Source of the DNA: Ifrita kowaldi
Taxonomy: Eukaryota; Chordata; Aves; Passeriformes; Cinclosomatidae
Direction: 5' to 3'
Length of the DNA stretch: 64,000 nt
Assembly (NCBI GenBank): GCA_013398055.1
Contig: VZRS01001383.1
Coordinates: 4,746-68,745 of the forward strand
Shown here: one piece after another, positions 37,005 through 51,000 of the stretch
Layout of the letters: every line of letters begins with the position of its first letter
How positions within the stretch are numbered: the stretch's first letter is position 1
Program-made: the position numbers and the translations under genes
Notes under the pieces: generated by a model
What the model was told of the DNA's origin: nothing
What the model saw: the letters and a program-made list of their open reading frames with translations, nothing else
Database searches by the model: none

Positions 37005-37458
37005 TTTTTAAAAAACAAATATGTATACATTCATATTCAATAACTCTAAGGTACATTTTTGCTTTGCTGTTCATTTTTTTATCCCTTAACAACAGAAATA
37101 CACACTCTATTGTGAGAAAAAGTGACAGCAATGGCTGCTTTCATGGATCTGTCTTTCTCTAGTAGTGTGTTAGAAGGAGCTAATAGACGAAAAAAGAAGC
37201 ATGATGGATTGGAAGAGCAACCACAGACAATTTCTAGTTCTTCTTAAAGCATGAAATTCTTAAAATTCAAATTGTGGCGACTCAAAAAGGGTCTTGAGTT
37301 CCCCAAAATACCACTTAGCATCATGTGAATACCTGTGGTCTTTTGTTGGTCTGTCAGCTTTGTAGTCAGCCAGAAAAATGTCTGGCAGGGGAAGGGGAAG
37401 TGCAAGCAGGGACATTCACTTGGGATAAACCCCAAGTAAAATACTGATTTAAAATTTC

Positions 37459-37476
37459 AATTTTAAGCTTAAAATT
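37459..37476. repeat. Perfect 18-bp palindrome centred on AAGCTT
   Basis: AATTTTAAGCTTAAAATT reads the same on both strands. Its AT-rich content makes chance origin plausible. Confidence 0.8.
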
Positions 37477-40400
37477 TTGCCTTGTTTGAGTCAAGAGAGA
37501 AACCTATCTACATTTCCTTCTCAGTTTCTGGAGGAGACAATTGGGGCCCCATACTGTCTCCCACTCCAGGGTTTTGGCTGTGGCAATGGTTGTGACCTCA
37601 GAAGGGAAGAGCCAGTCCTGCCCCACTCCCTTGCTGGAGCTGTGGGACAAGGCTTGCTTGGCTCCTGGCTTCACGAAAAAATAAAAAGCATTTACAATTC
37701 CTTCTGTTCAGACATGAAATACTAACTTTTTAGACTTTTTTAAGATGTTCTTTTCAGCTATCCACTGAACTCCCTTGCTGACATAAATGTGTTCACAAAC
37801 GTGTTTTCTGGGCCAATATCAGTTTAAGCAAGTCCTTCTTCCCATGTCCATTTTTGTTTCTTGCTTCATTTGAGACAGCATAACTATTTGCATGGTGATG
37901 CAGCAAAAATATTTGAAACACTGAACGGGGTAGTAAGTCTCCAAAATAAAATTCTCCCAAATCAATGACTCAGTCAGAATGGTCACATAGAGCATTTACA
38001 GCAGCCAGAGCACAGGGGTGTTGTGGGAACTGAGCCACTTCCTACAGCAGTGAAATCCTTTTTTTTTTTATTTCTTATAATAAGTTTTCTAAACTCAGGG
38101 CATTCATTTAGATCCAGAAATAAGGACTTTCACCTTTTAATTCAAGGCATGCTTTTTGAAACCTTGGCCATAATGCAAATTCAGTGAATAATTTAGAGTA
38201 ATGCCAAACCACTAATTTTCTAGAACAACCTAATTAAACAATAGAGTAAAGAGGGACATGAAGAGTATTCCTTGTAAGATACTTTATATTTGAATTAATT
38301 CTGTGTGTGGGAGAGTGCTTAAGATATTAATTTATTATATCTGTTAGCAGCTATGTGTTGTCTTAAAAAACAAACTGTGGCATAGAATTTCAAAAGCAAG
38401 GGCTGCAGTTGGAATTTCTATGTAGTGGTTCTGAGTTGTTGAGTATAATTTTAAAAGGATTAGTTATACCAAAATATTTTGTTAAAGGGAACCATTATAC
38501 AAAAAATGTTACCTGTAAAGGAGCCCCAGGAAGACAGCTACCAGGCTTGCTGCTCAGCTGTTGAGCTTCGCACCTTGGCTATGAGGGACGGAAGAGCTCG
38601 AGTAGTCCATGCATGTTCACAGAAGAGTTTTTTAATAATACTGGTTGCCTTTCTAAATAACACATCTGGGCCTAGACATGAATGATGTTTGTCACTGCAG
38701 GAATAGACCTTAAACAGTTGTTTTCTCCCCATTCCGTTTAGAAGGTTGGCTTAATTGAACATTCAAATATACATTTCCTTCTGCCATGAGGCCTGAGGGC
38801 TGGGATCTTGTGGGGTTTGTTCAATTTATCAGTAGACAGTGACATTTTTTTATTAAGAAAAACATAAGGAACTCTTCTACAATTTATGATCACATAATGG
38901 AACTTGTGAATGACTCTCTTGCCTCTTAGTAAATGGAATATGTGGCACAAATATAGCCTTCATTTCGCCCATCTCGACAGTGTTTACTTAGAGTTGAGTG
39001 AGGACAGGAAAAAGTCATTCAGAGTTTGTTTTTCATTCTTTTTATGTTTCTGTTTGTTTGCTTTTTTAATTTATACCTTTTATTTAAAAACAGTATTTCT
39101 ACTTAACAGCATTTTGTAAGAAAATAGAGAATGTTTTAAAGTGTTAGCATATTTCTCTGTGGGTACCTGCTTATAGAGCAGTTGTTTCTGAGTTTCTATA
39201 GCAGGGAGGGAACTTAAACTGAAAGAGCTACAGGGAAGCGACATGGTGACATGGTACGGAGGGATGATCCTCTTTTTACTGTTTCCCTGTATGAGTGGAT
39301 TGCGTACAGTGTTGTCGGGCAGAAATAGAATGCATACAGTTATTAGTGTATTCACATTTCCTTTCCCCCTCCTTGGCCTTTTCATCATTCTATTTAGCTC
39401 ATTTTCTCTTTGCTAGGTGCTGCTGTCCATCAATTTCCGTGCCCTCTGTCTTATTCCATCACCTTTCCTTACTTTCCATATATCCTGCACTGCAAAAATC
39501 AGGAGTGGTCTCACCCCAGAAACAGTCCCTCCATCATACTGGCTGTAAATGCAGTGTGAACTTCCAAGGAAGTTAAGAAATGGGGGAAAAAAGAAAGTTT
39601 CAAGGCATGGGAATGCTTCCTTTTTACAAGGGGATAAAAAAGAGATTTGAGGATAAGAAGAGATAGTCTGACAAAGCAGAACACTGAATGGGGCAGAAAC
39701 TGCAGGGCAACTGCTGGGTTGGAGTTTTTTTCCCAAATTAAATGCAGAATTGCAGTTGAAAAAAAATGTAACAAACCACACAGAATAACAGAAATTCCTT
39801 TTCAAGAAATCCACAATTGTATAATTTGATTGCCAGAAAATATCACTGAGGACATTGGCTAACCAAGGTTAAAATACATGAATAATAAGAATATTAAATT
39901 ATAGTGTTCAACTGGAAACAAGAACAAATATCCATTGAAACCTCCACAGAAATTTCCTGAAGAAAATAATAGAAGTGTCTTCTTTCCAAAATTTTCTATT
40001 TTTCTGAAGAAAATTTAAAACCTCTAAACTGAAAAAGATTAACGGACATTTTCAGAATATTTTTAGTATTATTATTATTGTAACAGAGGTGGACGTTTCA
40101 TTACCGAAAACACACTCCATCTGCAGAATACCAAGTTTTCCACTGTAAAGCAGAAGCCAGGCACTATGTGACAGCAGGACAGATTTCATGTCTCTCTGTT
40201 ACACCCTCCTCCCCGGCAGCTGAACACTATCGGAAATGAGACCATGTGGGCCACTAACCCACTTCAGTGCAGCACAGTTCCCATGCTCTGGATGTAGAAA
40301 GTTTCCTATTATTTAAATATGCTCTGACTTCTATGCACAACATCCAATATATTGCACATATTGCTCTAACATACATATTTTGTTTTACAATCAAGCAAAT

Positions 40401-41141
40401 TTTAACTCTCTACCTAAATATCTGTCTTCTGTTACCATTTAGAGGATCAGTACTTCCATTAGTACGTACATAAATGAAGCTGAAAAAACCCTGTACAGAG
40501 ACTGTGAAACGTTTTAACTCACTTTCCTCTGTTGCTCATCCATTCCTTTATATATTTTCTAATCTGTGCATAAGAATGGGATTTTTCTCAGTTTAGTGAC
40601 CAAAACTCATTTCACACACATTTAAAGCAACAATTTGAAAGAAAAATTTAGGGTTTTTCTTTAAAAATGTAAAATTATAAGGTTTTGCAGCTGAGCTTAC
40701 TATGCTCATGAGGGTTAGAACATAATTTCGTACAAGAGAAAAAAAACTAAGGTTTGGAGAGAGCAATATTTTCCATATTATTTGGTACAGGGGGACTAGC
40801 AAAATCAGGAAATTCATGTTTTATGAGTTTAAACAAAAATCAAAGTTACATAGTGATGCTAAACATCACCCTCTGTTTAGCGAGGTACTTCTACTAAAAG
40901 GGTCTAAAATGTTTAACAACTACAACTTTGAACTTTGTGTTTCTTTAAACTGTTATAAACTAAGCACCTGATTTGGGGAGAATAACTGAACTCAACTTCA
41001 TGTGAGCCTCTTTAATTTGCTTTTCTTTAAGACTTTTTATAGTCAAGCACTTTATACTGGGGAAAAAATCGTGTGCCCTTTGTATTTACTGATTATTCTG
41101 CAAGCTAAAATCTAGTTCAGTGAACAAGGGAAACTCAAGCC

Positions 41142-41184
41142 CTCAGATTCCTTAGAATTCCTTCAAAATCTCAGATTCCTTAGA
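41142..41184. repeat. Two 15-bp direct repeats, 28-bp period
   Basis: CTCAGATTCCTTAGA occurs at 41142-41156 and again at 41170-41184. This is a small local tandem duplication. Confidence 0.8.
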
Positions 41185-44121
41185 AAAAGAAATCTTTAAT
41201 CTGCTCTTAGTCTCTGATCTGATCTATATTTTTACTCCAGAAGAAATGTGCATTCTCCTGAATAAGTTTTCTTAGATTAATTGCAGATCAGAATGCACAG
41301 GAGATATAACTTTTCATATTTTGGTAGCAATCAGTTCTGGCACCATTTGATAAATAGCCAATATTTAATAATTCACAGTGTGCCTCAGCAACGTACAGAA
41401 ATCCTAGCTTTGACTAGTAATGGCTTGAGAGAACATAAGACATTGAAAAGCTATTTCTTGTTTAATCGAAATGTAGTTCTAATGATTTTTATACTCCTAC
41501 AAATCAAAGCTGTTCATGTTTAGCTGGAAAACTCTTTTCTCACATACACTATTGATGAAAGCTTTGGAAAAAAATCCTTACTTGATCTGTCATAGTTAAT
41601 ATATACTTTTTCATTTATTTTCTTATACTTTATTTAAAATTTACCTTTGGATCTCAAGAAATCTCTATTAAAATAAAACCAACCACTTTAATGAGTAAAT
41701 TAATGATTCAGAAGCCACAAACAGCACTGGCAGAATTTTAGCAAATATTTTGATGTCACTTAAAATAGTAAAGGAGAAGAATATTTCTTTTTGTCTACAA
41801 GGAAAAATAAAAGTGATGTATAGCAATAAGTATCTTAAAACATTAAAATAATGCAAAGTTTCTGGAGGCAAACTCTGTTGCAAACTGACATTCAACTCCA
41901 CTGGAATTACCAGGCACAGGTTTTTTTGGTGAGTTTAGACTAAACCTACTAGGGAACAAATTAGAGCTAAAAAAGTATTAAGTATACATGTTCTTGCATT
42001 TCTTTAAGTCTTTTAGTACAGCTGGTCTCAAGATGACCTAACCTAACCATTTAGAAACAAAATATTGTGACACTTAGGCATAAATGGAAAAACAGCACAA
42101 TCCATTTGGGGCTGGGAAGCAGCCTCAAACTTCATATGAACATCCTCATTAATAGGCCCAGTGTGGTTATCAACTTCAGCTCCAGAGCAAAGCTGCACAG
42201 ATGAAGGATACACGTTCTTCCCCTTCTACTCATCAATTACTACACATGCATAAATGAAGAGTCATGACAGCCATTAAGACAAAAGTTTTAATTTGTTCGG
42301 CCAGTATTTCTCTAGCTGCTTGATTTGAACTTTTTTATTATGACATACCACATGCTAGAGGGCACAAGAGACCGTTTTGATTGTGCAGTTAAAGGAACCT
42401 ATTAGAAATATGAAATCATTATTTCTGGAGTATTTGAGACTTTTTTTTTCCTGTGGACAGCTGCTGGCTGTAGAACTGAGAGAAATTTAATTCAGGAAAA
42501 TATCCTGAGTAATGGAGCCAGAGAGGCTAAATCAGAGTGGTAAATATTGCTAAGCCATCATTACTTGCTAAATAGATATTAGTCATCTCTATTTTTTTAC
42601 TGCACGCTTAAAGTTCTAAAGAGTCATTGCTTGTGATACCTTCTTAAACAAAACAGAAAAATCCATCCTCTAAAACCAGAGAAGTCTGCCAAGGTAGCCT
42701 TGAGGGTCTAGTTTAAACCCCTGAAGTAAAGAATTCCACATTTCAAGGATTTAAGTGGAAATAAAATAAAATCCAGGCTCAGATTTTCCTCCAATACTAC
42801 ACTGGTGGAGAAACAGATAAATAAAAAGAGAGAGGGAAGTGCTTATTGTGGGGAAGATAGCATGAAAAAAATATTTACAAACAGTGTGTAAAAACCCAAT
42901 TAGAAATCTAAGCATCCAGTCATAAATGATTCATGACTGAGGACTTTCTACACATTGTAGAGTTTATATCTGTGCAGAATTTAGTCCAGGGCATGGTTGT
43001 CTATCTGTACATGTCTTGCTACCTATGGGATATTCTAACAATCATACTTTATACTGGTCTTTCATTTTTTTTCCAGAAAGAGGAAGCATAGTCTTGCTTG
43101 AAATATTTGTCTTTAGAGAAGTGCAATTTGATTAAAATTGTCCAAATATAAATAGAAGAATCCTGGTAATCAACCTTAAGTAGGTAGTAAAACTAAAAGC
43201 ACTATAAAAGTAGTTCATGTCCCTATATCTCACTAGTTTTTCTCTTTTGTATTAAAAGTCTGAGAGAGGAATCCATCAGACCCAAAAGCAATGAGTGATA
43301 TTTGGGAAGAAACAAGTTGACTGTGGGTGGAATATGGAGCAAGAAGTCTAAGAAAGATGTTTGCCATCAAAAGGGAACTCATACTGAAACACCAGGACAA
43401 AAATCTCTCCTGTTACCGAAATAGTGACTTCTGGCAGATGGCAAAATGCACATTGAGCTCAGATATGTCTTTCCCATTAATTATAAAACAGTGCGTGTCT
43501 CTTTCGCTTAATTATGGCAGCCAAGGGGATAAAGCACCAAAGCCACAGGGCAGAACCAAGGCACAGAGGCAAAGATGAGCCTCAAATGCATAGTACCTTC
43601 AAATGCATATCAGTCAAAAATGATAACTGGGCAGATCAGATTTCTGTTTATACAAGTCCATTTCAAATGAGAATGATGGATTGCTAATTAGGAGGCCAAA
43701 CTGAAGGTGCAAACGAGGGATTCTGAAAGTCTGAGTAAGCACAAATTATTCAAGCTGAGATGTAAGGAATCAATCCTGTGTCTTAAAATGATTATTCAGG
43801 TAGAACAAAAGATGTACAAAGCATAATTCTTGTTGTAATTTTGACAATTAACAACCAGAGGTTTGTCAGCCATCAGTTCTGAAAAAATCCAGATGATATA
43901 TACAGTGTGCTACAGACTAAGAAATGCATTCTCAGGAAAGACCAGGAGCAAAAATTATTGGAATTCATATGCAAGCATATGAGCTAGAGTATAATGAATA
44001 GGTAATAGAAGAAAGTATTCCCTCATATATATGTATATGAATAAGAGCAGAAGTAGAAATTTGATGGATTTACATGTGCTGATGAGTTTTATAATTTTTC
44101 AATATTTGGGATCCAGTTCAG

Positions 44122-44137
44122 AGTATATATATATATT
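44122..44137. repeat. (TA)n microsatellite, short
   Basis: Seven or so TA units in an AT-rich context. Confidence 0.75.
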
Positions 44138-46795
44138 AAAGAAATACTTGTTAGCAGTGCACTGGTATGGTATTCTCTGTGTGGAGCAGAACGATGCTAA
44201 TAAATCTGTAAACATTTTAAAACTATAATTTAGATTTACCCTGTGTAGTGCTTTTTGGGTAAAAGTTTTTTCATCTTAAAGAAAGCACACTTCTAAATAC
44301 ACGCTACCATATGTAGCATGTATTCCACCTGGTCAGGAAGTGCTCAAAAAAGAACACTGTAATGTCCTTGATGGCTCAAATGGACATCTCTGCTACCTGA
44401 ACCTAGGAGAGGTACAGTTACCCCACTTAGATGAGAATCCAGGCTGCAAGCTCATAACCAATCCGACATATTGTGGAAATCCAGTAACACAGAAACAATG
44501 TGTTGTAATGACCTATTTACTTAGAGTTCATTATTCAGCTGCCAGACCTCCCTGCACTGTCTTGATAGAGCTCCAGATGGAATGTGTATCCCAGCCAAGA
44601 GGCAAACTGAGCTGTGACTTCAGCTGTTAACAGGACGTTTTTGTTTGTGAAAGAATTGTTTTTCTCTGTCATTAAAAGGCACCTAAACAAAGAGTCTGTG
44701 ATTCTGTAAGTGGTGATGTAATGTGGTGTGAGAAGTACTTCTGACATAGTGACTTTTCTGATTATAGTGACATGCTGAATTGTTATTTCATCATCTTTTG
44801 CCTTTAACCAACAAAATATTAAAAAAAAAGCTGCAAAACATAGTTTTTTAAAACTCTTTTTTTTTTGCTTTTGTTTTTAGCAACCTATTCAAAAAAAAAA
44901 GGCACCACCATAAATTTCCCTTGCTTTATCCCTAACAAAGATTAAGAACTTGTGTTAGTAACCAATCATAGAGAAATTACTTTATAGTAAAGAAGTTAGT
45001 TCATTGTGCTTTGATATATTTTAAGCATGAAGGGGCTACTGGTAGTACTTGTGGCCTGAAATCATCCTATCAAATAATACCTTGGGCAAGTTCAAGCTCT
45101 GTCATCTTTCTGGGAAGAGCACACTGAAGCTACAATTGCTTAGAGTCACCTCTAGGCAGTGCAGAATGCACATTTCAAATTGTGTCTGATCACAAAGACA
45201 GCTGGGATGACACAACACTCAAATTAAAAACCAAATGAACAACCAAGAGTCTAGAGCAACATTCGAGAGAATCATTAAAAAATTGCAGCCTGTGAAAGAA
45301 AGGAAGAGAACAAACCAACAGAGAGAGCAGAACAAAGTAAGAGCTGTTCATCCTCGTATGTCTTGCTACAAACACAAATATTTTGCAATAATCTGACCAA
45401 ACATGGGTGGATGGCTTTTTCTTTGGACCTAATGAGACACTTTCTCATTAGTATATCTATTTTCTGACTGTATCTGAAGAGACATTCTCTTCCCACTTCC
45501 TTCTCTTGCAACATATTTCTAAGCAAGGAACTTAGGATTCCCTTCAGTCAATATTCTTCAAGCAGGCGATCTACACTGGTGCACCATGGTGAACTGCTAT
45601 TTCCTAGTCCAAAAGATGTAAACACCAAAGCAGCTGAAGAACTACTTAGAGTAAATACCATCCAATGGGAAAAAAAAAAAAAAGATTTATTAACCAGCTC
45701 ATTTAAGCTGGGAAATAAAAGACAGACTCTACATGTCAGCGAAGGGTTTGGACAAGTGTTAAAACACAGACAGCATTTGCAGTAAAAATCTCTCTTTTTT
45801 AAGATGTTTAACCAATTCAGAAGTGGGACTTTTATGGTTACTTAGCATATAGGAGACTGGATGCTTGATGTCCAAGTCAGCCTTCTGTTTTGTAAGTCTG
45901 TGTTGTACTTAACATTTTTTTTCTCAACCTTGAAATTGTTTTCCTCTTAAAGATGGAAATATCCAGCAGAACTCTCATAACATTAATAATGAGCTGCTAT
46001 GTATCAAAAGGTCTGGAAATCCTAAACAGACTCAAACTTGAAATGTAACTTGAAATAAAATGCAGCTCAAGTTTATTAGCCAACATGTTAAATTACTCAT
46101 TTGAAGTAATGTATGATTCTCAACTAAGCAAAGTCTGGGCATTTCTCTTTTAAAGGTCAGAAGAAGGTTACATAGTCTCTTCAAAGAGACCCTTATTAAC
46201 ATGGTTGAATTGACACTGAGGATAACTATGTACTCTAAGTATTTGTATTCTTTATTTATCTGTTTATGCTTTTTTCCCTACTGATGCCTTTCCCATTCTC
46301 TCAGCATATTAAACCCATTAAAAGTACATATTTTAAACAAAACAGATCAAAAGGATCATAAAAAAAAGACAGGCCTCTTAAAAAAAAAATCTCATAAAAT
46401 ACATTGGACATCGTAAAAAGTGTGAAAGAAAATTATATGAGGCCAGGAAAAATATTTTATTTCCCTGGGAAAGTGAAATCTTCAATTACCTGTTGCTTAT
46501 GTTGCTGAAGCACTGAGCAGTACTCTCAATTTTAATTATGATAAATAACATTATTATGCATTTATGTGAGTCTTATCTTCTTTCCAGGGTTTGAATGGCA
46601 CTGATTATGCTTATGGCAAATTTTCAGGTGACTTCAGAGGGACCAGGATAAAAGCCGATGGTCACTGCCACCTCCTTTGTTTGTACATGAACATCTGGAA
46701 GATTGTAATGCTCTAATGTCAGTGTGACATAAAAGTGTACAACCCCATATCTAATAACCATGTTCAAGAGTCTGGGATCATATTTTGGAATGCCT

Positions 46796-46830
46796 GGGGC
46801 GGGGTGAGGGGGGTGTATGTTTGGAGAGGG
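46796..46830 (+). other. G-rich tract with G-quadruplex potential
   Basis: Three G runs of 4, 4 and 6 are separated by 1 and 3 bases, with a further GGG after a 14-base spacer. This satisfies a relaxed G-quadruplex pattern and is unusual in this AT-rich window. Confidence 0.4.
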
Positions 46831-49254
46831 TGAGGAATCACTTACCTATCACAATGCTCAGTGCAAATTAAACCAGCTGCATTTAAACCCAGACTTTTCA
46901 GCCAGGTTCTTCATGTTTAATAATACTTTTTTCAGAAGTTGATAGTAGTGGAACTTCAGGGAAGAATTAGCTCAAGCGATGTGTAAGCAAAGTAAGAAAC
47001 ACACAAGAAGAGTTTGTTAAGTAAAGCCCAAGTGGGATATTAGCCTGGACTTCAGAGCCACAAATGGGAACACATACCAAATAGAATATGAAATCATATT
47101 TGAATATCATGTTTAAAAATCCCAGACTGGACTGTCTTTCAGTTACCAAGTCTGTTGGGAAATATACAGTTACATTTCATTACAATGCTAGTCAGTAGGG
47201 CTATGTCTCCAAAAAAGGATTAAGTCCTCTCTCCCTCTCACACACCAATTCATGGCTTATGAACACATAAAGTGAGTCATTACAAGATGTTACTGTTATT
47301 CTGTGGCCTGGCTACTTCAAGACCTTCATGGGGTTTTCTGTTCATGGTAATGGGGGAAATTCTCTAACCCAAAAAACAGTATAGAATTTTTCCTTCACTG
47401 AGACCATGTTTCACCCACAGATACAGATACTCGTGATGTTTCCACATATAGCTCTGATCATCCTATTCCTTTCCCCAAGGCAAAACAAGTCCAGACTTTG
47501 CTAGTTTAAGAGCAAATGTAAAACATTCCTCTGTATAAAAATTTTCTCATGTAGGGATAATAAACCACGACATTTAGGGATGCTAAACCACGGCAACGGA
47601 ATATGCTGGGATAAAAAAAAGTGGGACTATGAGAATTTGGAAACCATCATAGCAAGGGAAACAGAAATATGAGAATTGCAATCGTATTGATGTTTATGCT
47701 TGGGAGAAATAAAGTCACTCAGCATATTACATACTTCATCAAAAATATCTCTATCACTAGAAGTGGAAGGAGTTACAGGTTTTGTGAGTACTATTCAATT
47801 TTAAAGTGAATAAATTAAGACAGGATGGACTAAAGAAATAGGACTTTGGTTTGGTGCTGTTGAAATAGAAAAAACCCCATGTTTATTCCATACTGTCCTT
47901 GTCTTTTTTCCTTGCATATTACAGTATCTAAAATCTTTAAGGTTGAGCTAAAGCAAAATCCTTCCACTAGATGCAACAAATGTGCAGCTACTGTATAATT
48001 AAAGCTTTCTGCTTCCCCCTGTGATGCTCTGATTTCCCTGTAAATGATAGTTTGCTTTTCTTACTTAAGCAATAAAGGAATCCTGCATACTTAATGCATT
48101 CTGTGAAACCTCCCACGTGGATCTGTGTTTTTGTGGGTAGATGATGAAAAGGTAGCCTGGAATATATCATGAATTTATCAGAAACCCAGAGGGGTAATAT
48201 GAAAACAAAAGGGTGGAATCCAAGGCAGGTGCAACTGCAATGAACACTGGTTTGCTTTCCAGATTGTTACTTGTTCTTTGTTTAAAACCACAGAACTTGG
48301 AAAGGAGTCAAACAAGATCAGGAGATGAACTATAGAAAGTTGAAAATAATCTTGGCTTCAGTTTGCTTTTTAATCAGCAGCAAGAAAGTGGAGAAGTACT
48401 TCAGATCTTCTCCTTATCTTGCCTTCATTTGCAATGATCTTTCCTGAAAACCAAACCCTGTATTTCTCCAGAACATGCTGTACCCATTACAAAACCATGG
48501 ACAACTACAAGTGTTTCCATAAAACACATTAGCACTGGGCCAGACTACTGGCAGTAAGCACTCAGCTGAGAAAAAGAATAAACACCTTTAGGGCATCATT
48601 CGACTTTCTTTGAGCTGTAATTCTGGCTGTGGTCAGAAGGGCAAGTTCTGCACTTCTAGTGGTGCAGGATTATGTGGGATAGATTGCTTGTCAGTAAATC
48701 AGCCCTGAATCCACACCCATCTTAGTGCCTAAACAGAACAAAGTCATTGCATATGATAAACCTGCTTATTTCCCCATCACCAAAAAGCCATTTCACTCAA
48801 AATTTGTCCTTCTCTCTGCTCCTGACCATGCCCACCCTCTCTGAGGCACACTGAAGTACTGTTCAATACATGAATAAATAGAAGGCATACTGATTTGCAA
48901 TTTTCGTCCTTGTCAAAAGAGCCTGGACAATAACTTACAGGCAGACACAAAGCAAGACCATTAACAAGATGTAGTACGCAGTAAGACCCAAATCCAGTAT
49001 GTAGCATTAAAACTAATTTTTATATTGTTTTCATTCAGGTGTATCATTTTCTGACACACCTAAACAACGGTAATGAATTCTACCATAAAATTAAACCCCA
49101 AAAAATTAATTTAAATTATTCCTTCACTATTTATTTTGAACCTGATGTGAGATTTTTATATGGTAATGTTTATTTCACTTATTCTGGGAGTACCGTGGTG
49201 ATATGCTCAATTGACATTGTCTGCAATCATTATACTTCAGTTGCCTCTCTTCTA

Positions 49255-49765
49255 GAATAAGGGGTTCTAGTCTACTTAATTATTCTTCACACAGAAGCTA
49301 TTCCTTATTTTTCAATACCCGTTTTGTCATTCTCCCTATCTTTAGCCTTTTTTCTACAGCCTCACTGGGGAGACCAGGGATGCACATGGACAAAAGGAGA
49401 GTTCCTCTTTGCTTCTCTACCTTTTCTAATTCTTAGTAATTTGTTTATTCTTTTTATTACTGCTGAATATGGAGCTCACTTTCTCATACACTTATAATTC
49501 CATAATCATTTTCTTCTTTTCAACACTTAATTCAAATCCCTCCCCTATAAATGCGGAATGAAGACTGTTTCCTCACAGACAACTCTTACCCTTGTTGGTG
49601 TTAAATTCCTTTTCTGAGTTTACTACACTAGTACTCACTATCAAGAGAGCTTGTCTCACCCCAGGGTCAACTTTTGCTTTTAATTCTTACGGTTCTTTTA
49701 GCTCCATCAGCAAACTTTGCCATATCCCTACACTACTTCTGTTCACTAGCTCTTTAGCTCAGCCT
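49255..49765 (-). mobile_element. Ancient CR1-type LINE fragment, antisense
   Basis: Read on the plus strand, blocks in order resemble the reverse complement of amniote CR1-type elements: TTGTCATTCTCCCTATCTTTAGCC, then ACTGGGGAGACCAGGGATGCACA, then TTGTTTATTCTTTTTATTACTGCTG with ATATGGAGCTCACTTTCTCATAC, and finally TCCATCAGCAAACTTTGCCATAT. In the element's own sense these lie towards its 3' end. Copies of this age are heavily mutated, so edges are approximate and the family name is uncertain. The short frames over it are artefacts. Confidence 0.6.
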
Positions 49766-50499
49766 GTTTCAGCCATAAATCCTCAAAATATAACTGTATC
49801 CTGCGGGGAAGAAACACTGAAGAGGAAGACCTTAAGAACCACCATGGATAACAGTGAAAGAATTTAATCTATCAAGGTTGGGAAAGAAAGAAGATGGGAG
49901 TCAGCCAAAGCTCTTGAGAAAGAGTAACACCTGGTCACTGACAGTAACTAGGAACTAAAAAGCTATAAAATGCAACTACATTTTAACTCTGGGATTCCTT
50001 GCATGAGCATAAATATGTATAAATATAGATTTTATATTATATTATACTTACATATATTTATGTACATATGTATGTACAAATTATTTATAAATGAAGCTAA
50101 TAATCCTCAGAGTAATTCTCCACCCAGCTATCAAATGGTGACAATTTTTACAATTGCCTTAAAATTATTCTCTTACGACACTGATTTTGTCACTGTTAAA
50201 AATATAACACTGAAATTTAATTGCTTTTCTTATGCAAACATCTTTTGAAATAGAGGAATAGATGTAAAACTTAAATGCTTTCTTATAAAAGTGTTGAAAT
50301 GCATTTTGAATTTGCCTTCTAACATTATATTAATGTAAGCATTCTGAAGAAAAAAACAGACTGTTGCTTTGGAAACCAACATAGACTTATCACTGGGTGT
50401 TCAATTCAATACCTATTAGTGCTTATACATATGGTATTAATTCTGCATTAATTCTGTCAAAAATGATATCATACTCTGAACGTCCAAATTATGACATCA

Positions 50500-51000
50500 C
50501 TAAAACAACTTTGCTCTTCGTGGGTTTGGAGCTTGACTGTGCCAGAGTTGACTAGAATTTATTCATGCAGCTGATTCTGACAAGCTCTTTTTAATTAGTT
50601 CATGCCCTCATAATGAACAAGAGTCCATGTTTTTGAAGATTTGCCAGAATAGTTTCTATTCTCTTCGACTTAAGTGCCAAATGCATGCACTTCTTTATAC
50701 TATTTATACCTTTGCCTATAATTACTGTTCCCTAAGGTGTGATTGTCCTATTTCATAAGAGTTTGTGCAGCTGCCAACATGAAGATGTAAATAAATTGTA
50801 ATACCGTTGCTATGAGGTGTAAAAATCCCACAGCTCATATCCAGACCCTTGTATAATAAACTCAAGTAAACATTCCATTTCCTGTAAGCGATTGTGGTTT
50901 GTGACTAGATTTTAAAAAGCAGTGCAGTAAGTCATCGCTCTTTTAATGATTTGCTGAAAACAGTCATGAAAGCATGAAACAAAAAAACAGCTATGTGTAA
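50500..51000. promoter_or_regulatory. Candidate conserved non-coding element
   Basis: Dense transcription-factor-like strings occur in otherwise single-copy sequence: TTAATTAG (homeodomain-like) near 50592, GTTGCTATG at 50806-50814 (RFX half-site-like), CATTCCA at 50871-50877 (TEAD-like), TTTCCTG next to it (ETS-like), and TGTGGTTT at 50893-50900 (RUNX-like). The last three lie within 30 bp. Motif clustering is suggestive, not proof. Confidence 0.25.

Larger units (their letters stand above)
34264..41141. other. Non-coding stretch, no gene recognised
   Basis: AT-rich. Frames of up to 133 codons (39413-39814 on -) lie in a pyrimidine-rich plus strand and have no recognisable product; another frame is open on the same strand. 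A 10-bp-arm hairpin (36973-37004), an 18-bp palindrome (37459-37476) and an (ATT)4 run near 40068 are the only structures I can name. Confidence 0.6.
41190..49254. other. Non-coding stretch, no gene recognised
   Basis: AT-rich with unremarkable frames; the largest is 96 codons at 44340-44630. Simple features are a TA run at 44122-44137, short poly(A)/poly(T) runs around 44821-44901, a 14-nt poly(A) at 45670-45683 and a G-rich tract at 46796-46830. Confidence 0.6.

Noticed and set aside
34303..37152. Shared string GCTGCTTTCATGGA(C/T)CTGT near 34303 and 37135
   Set aside because: Under 20 bases, with no similarity beyond it; most likely coincidence.
39413..39814. 133-codon minus-strand open frame, phenylalanine- and serine-rich
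   Set aside because: The plus strand here alternates pyrimidine- and purine-rich tracts, which remove stop codons by composition. A second minus frame is open too and no domain is visible.
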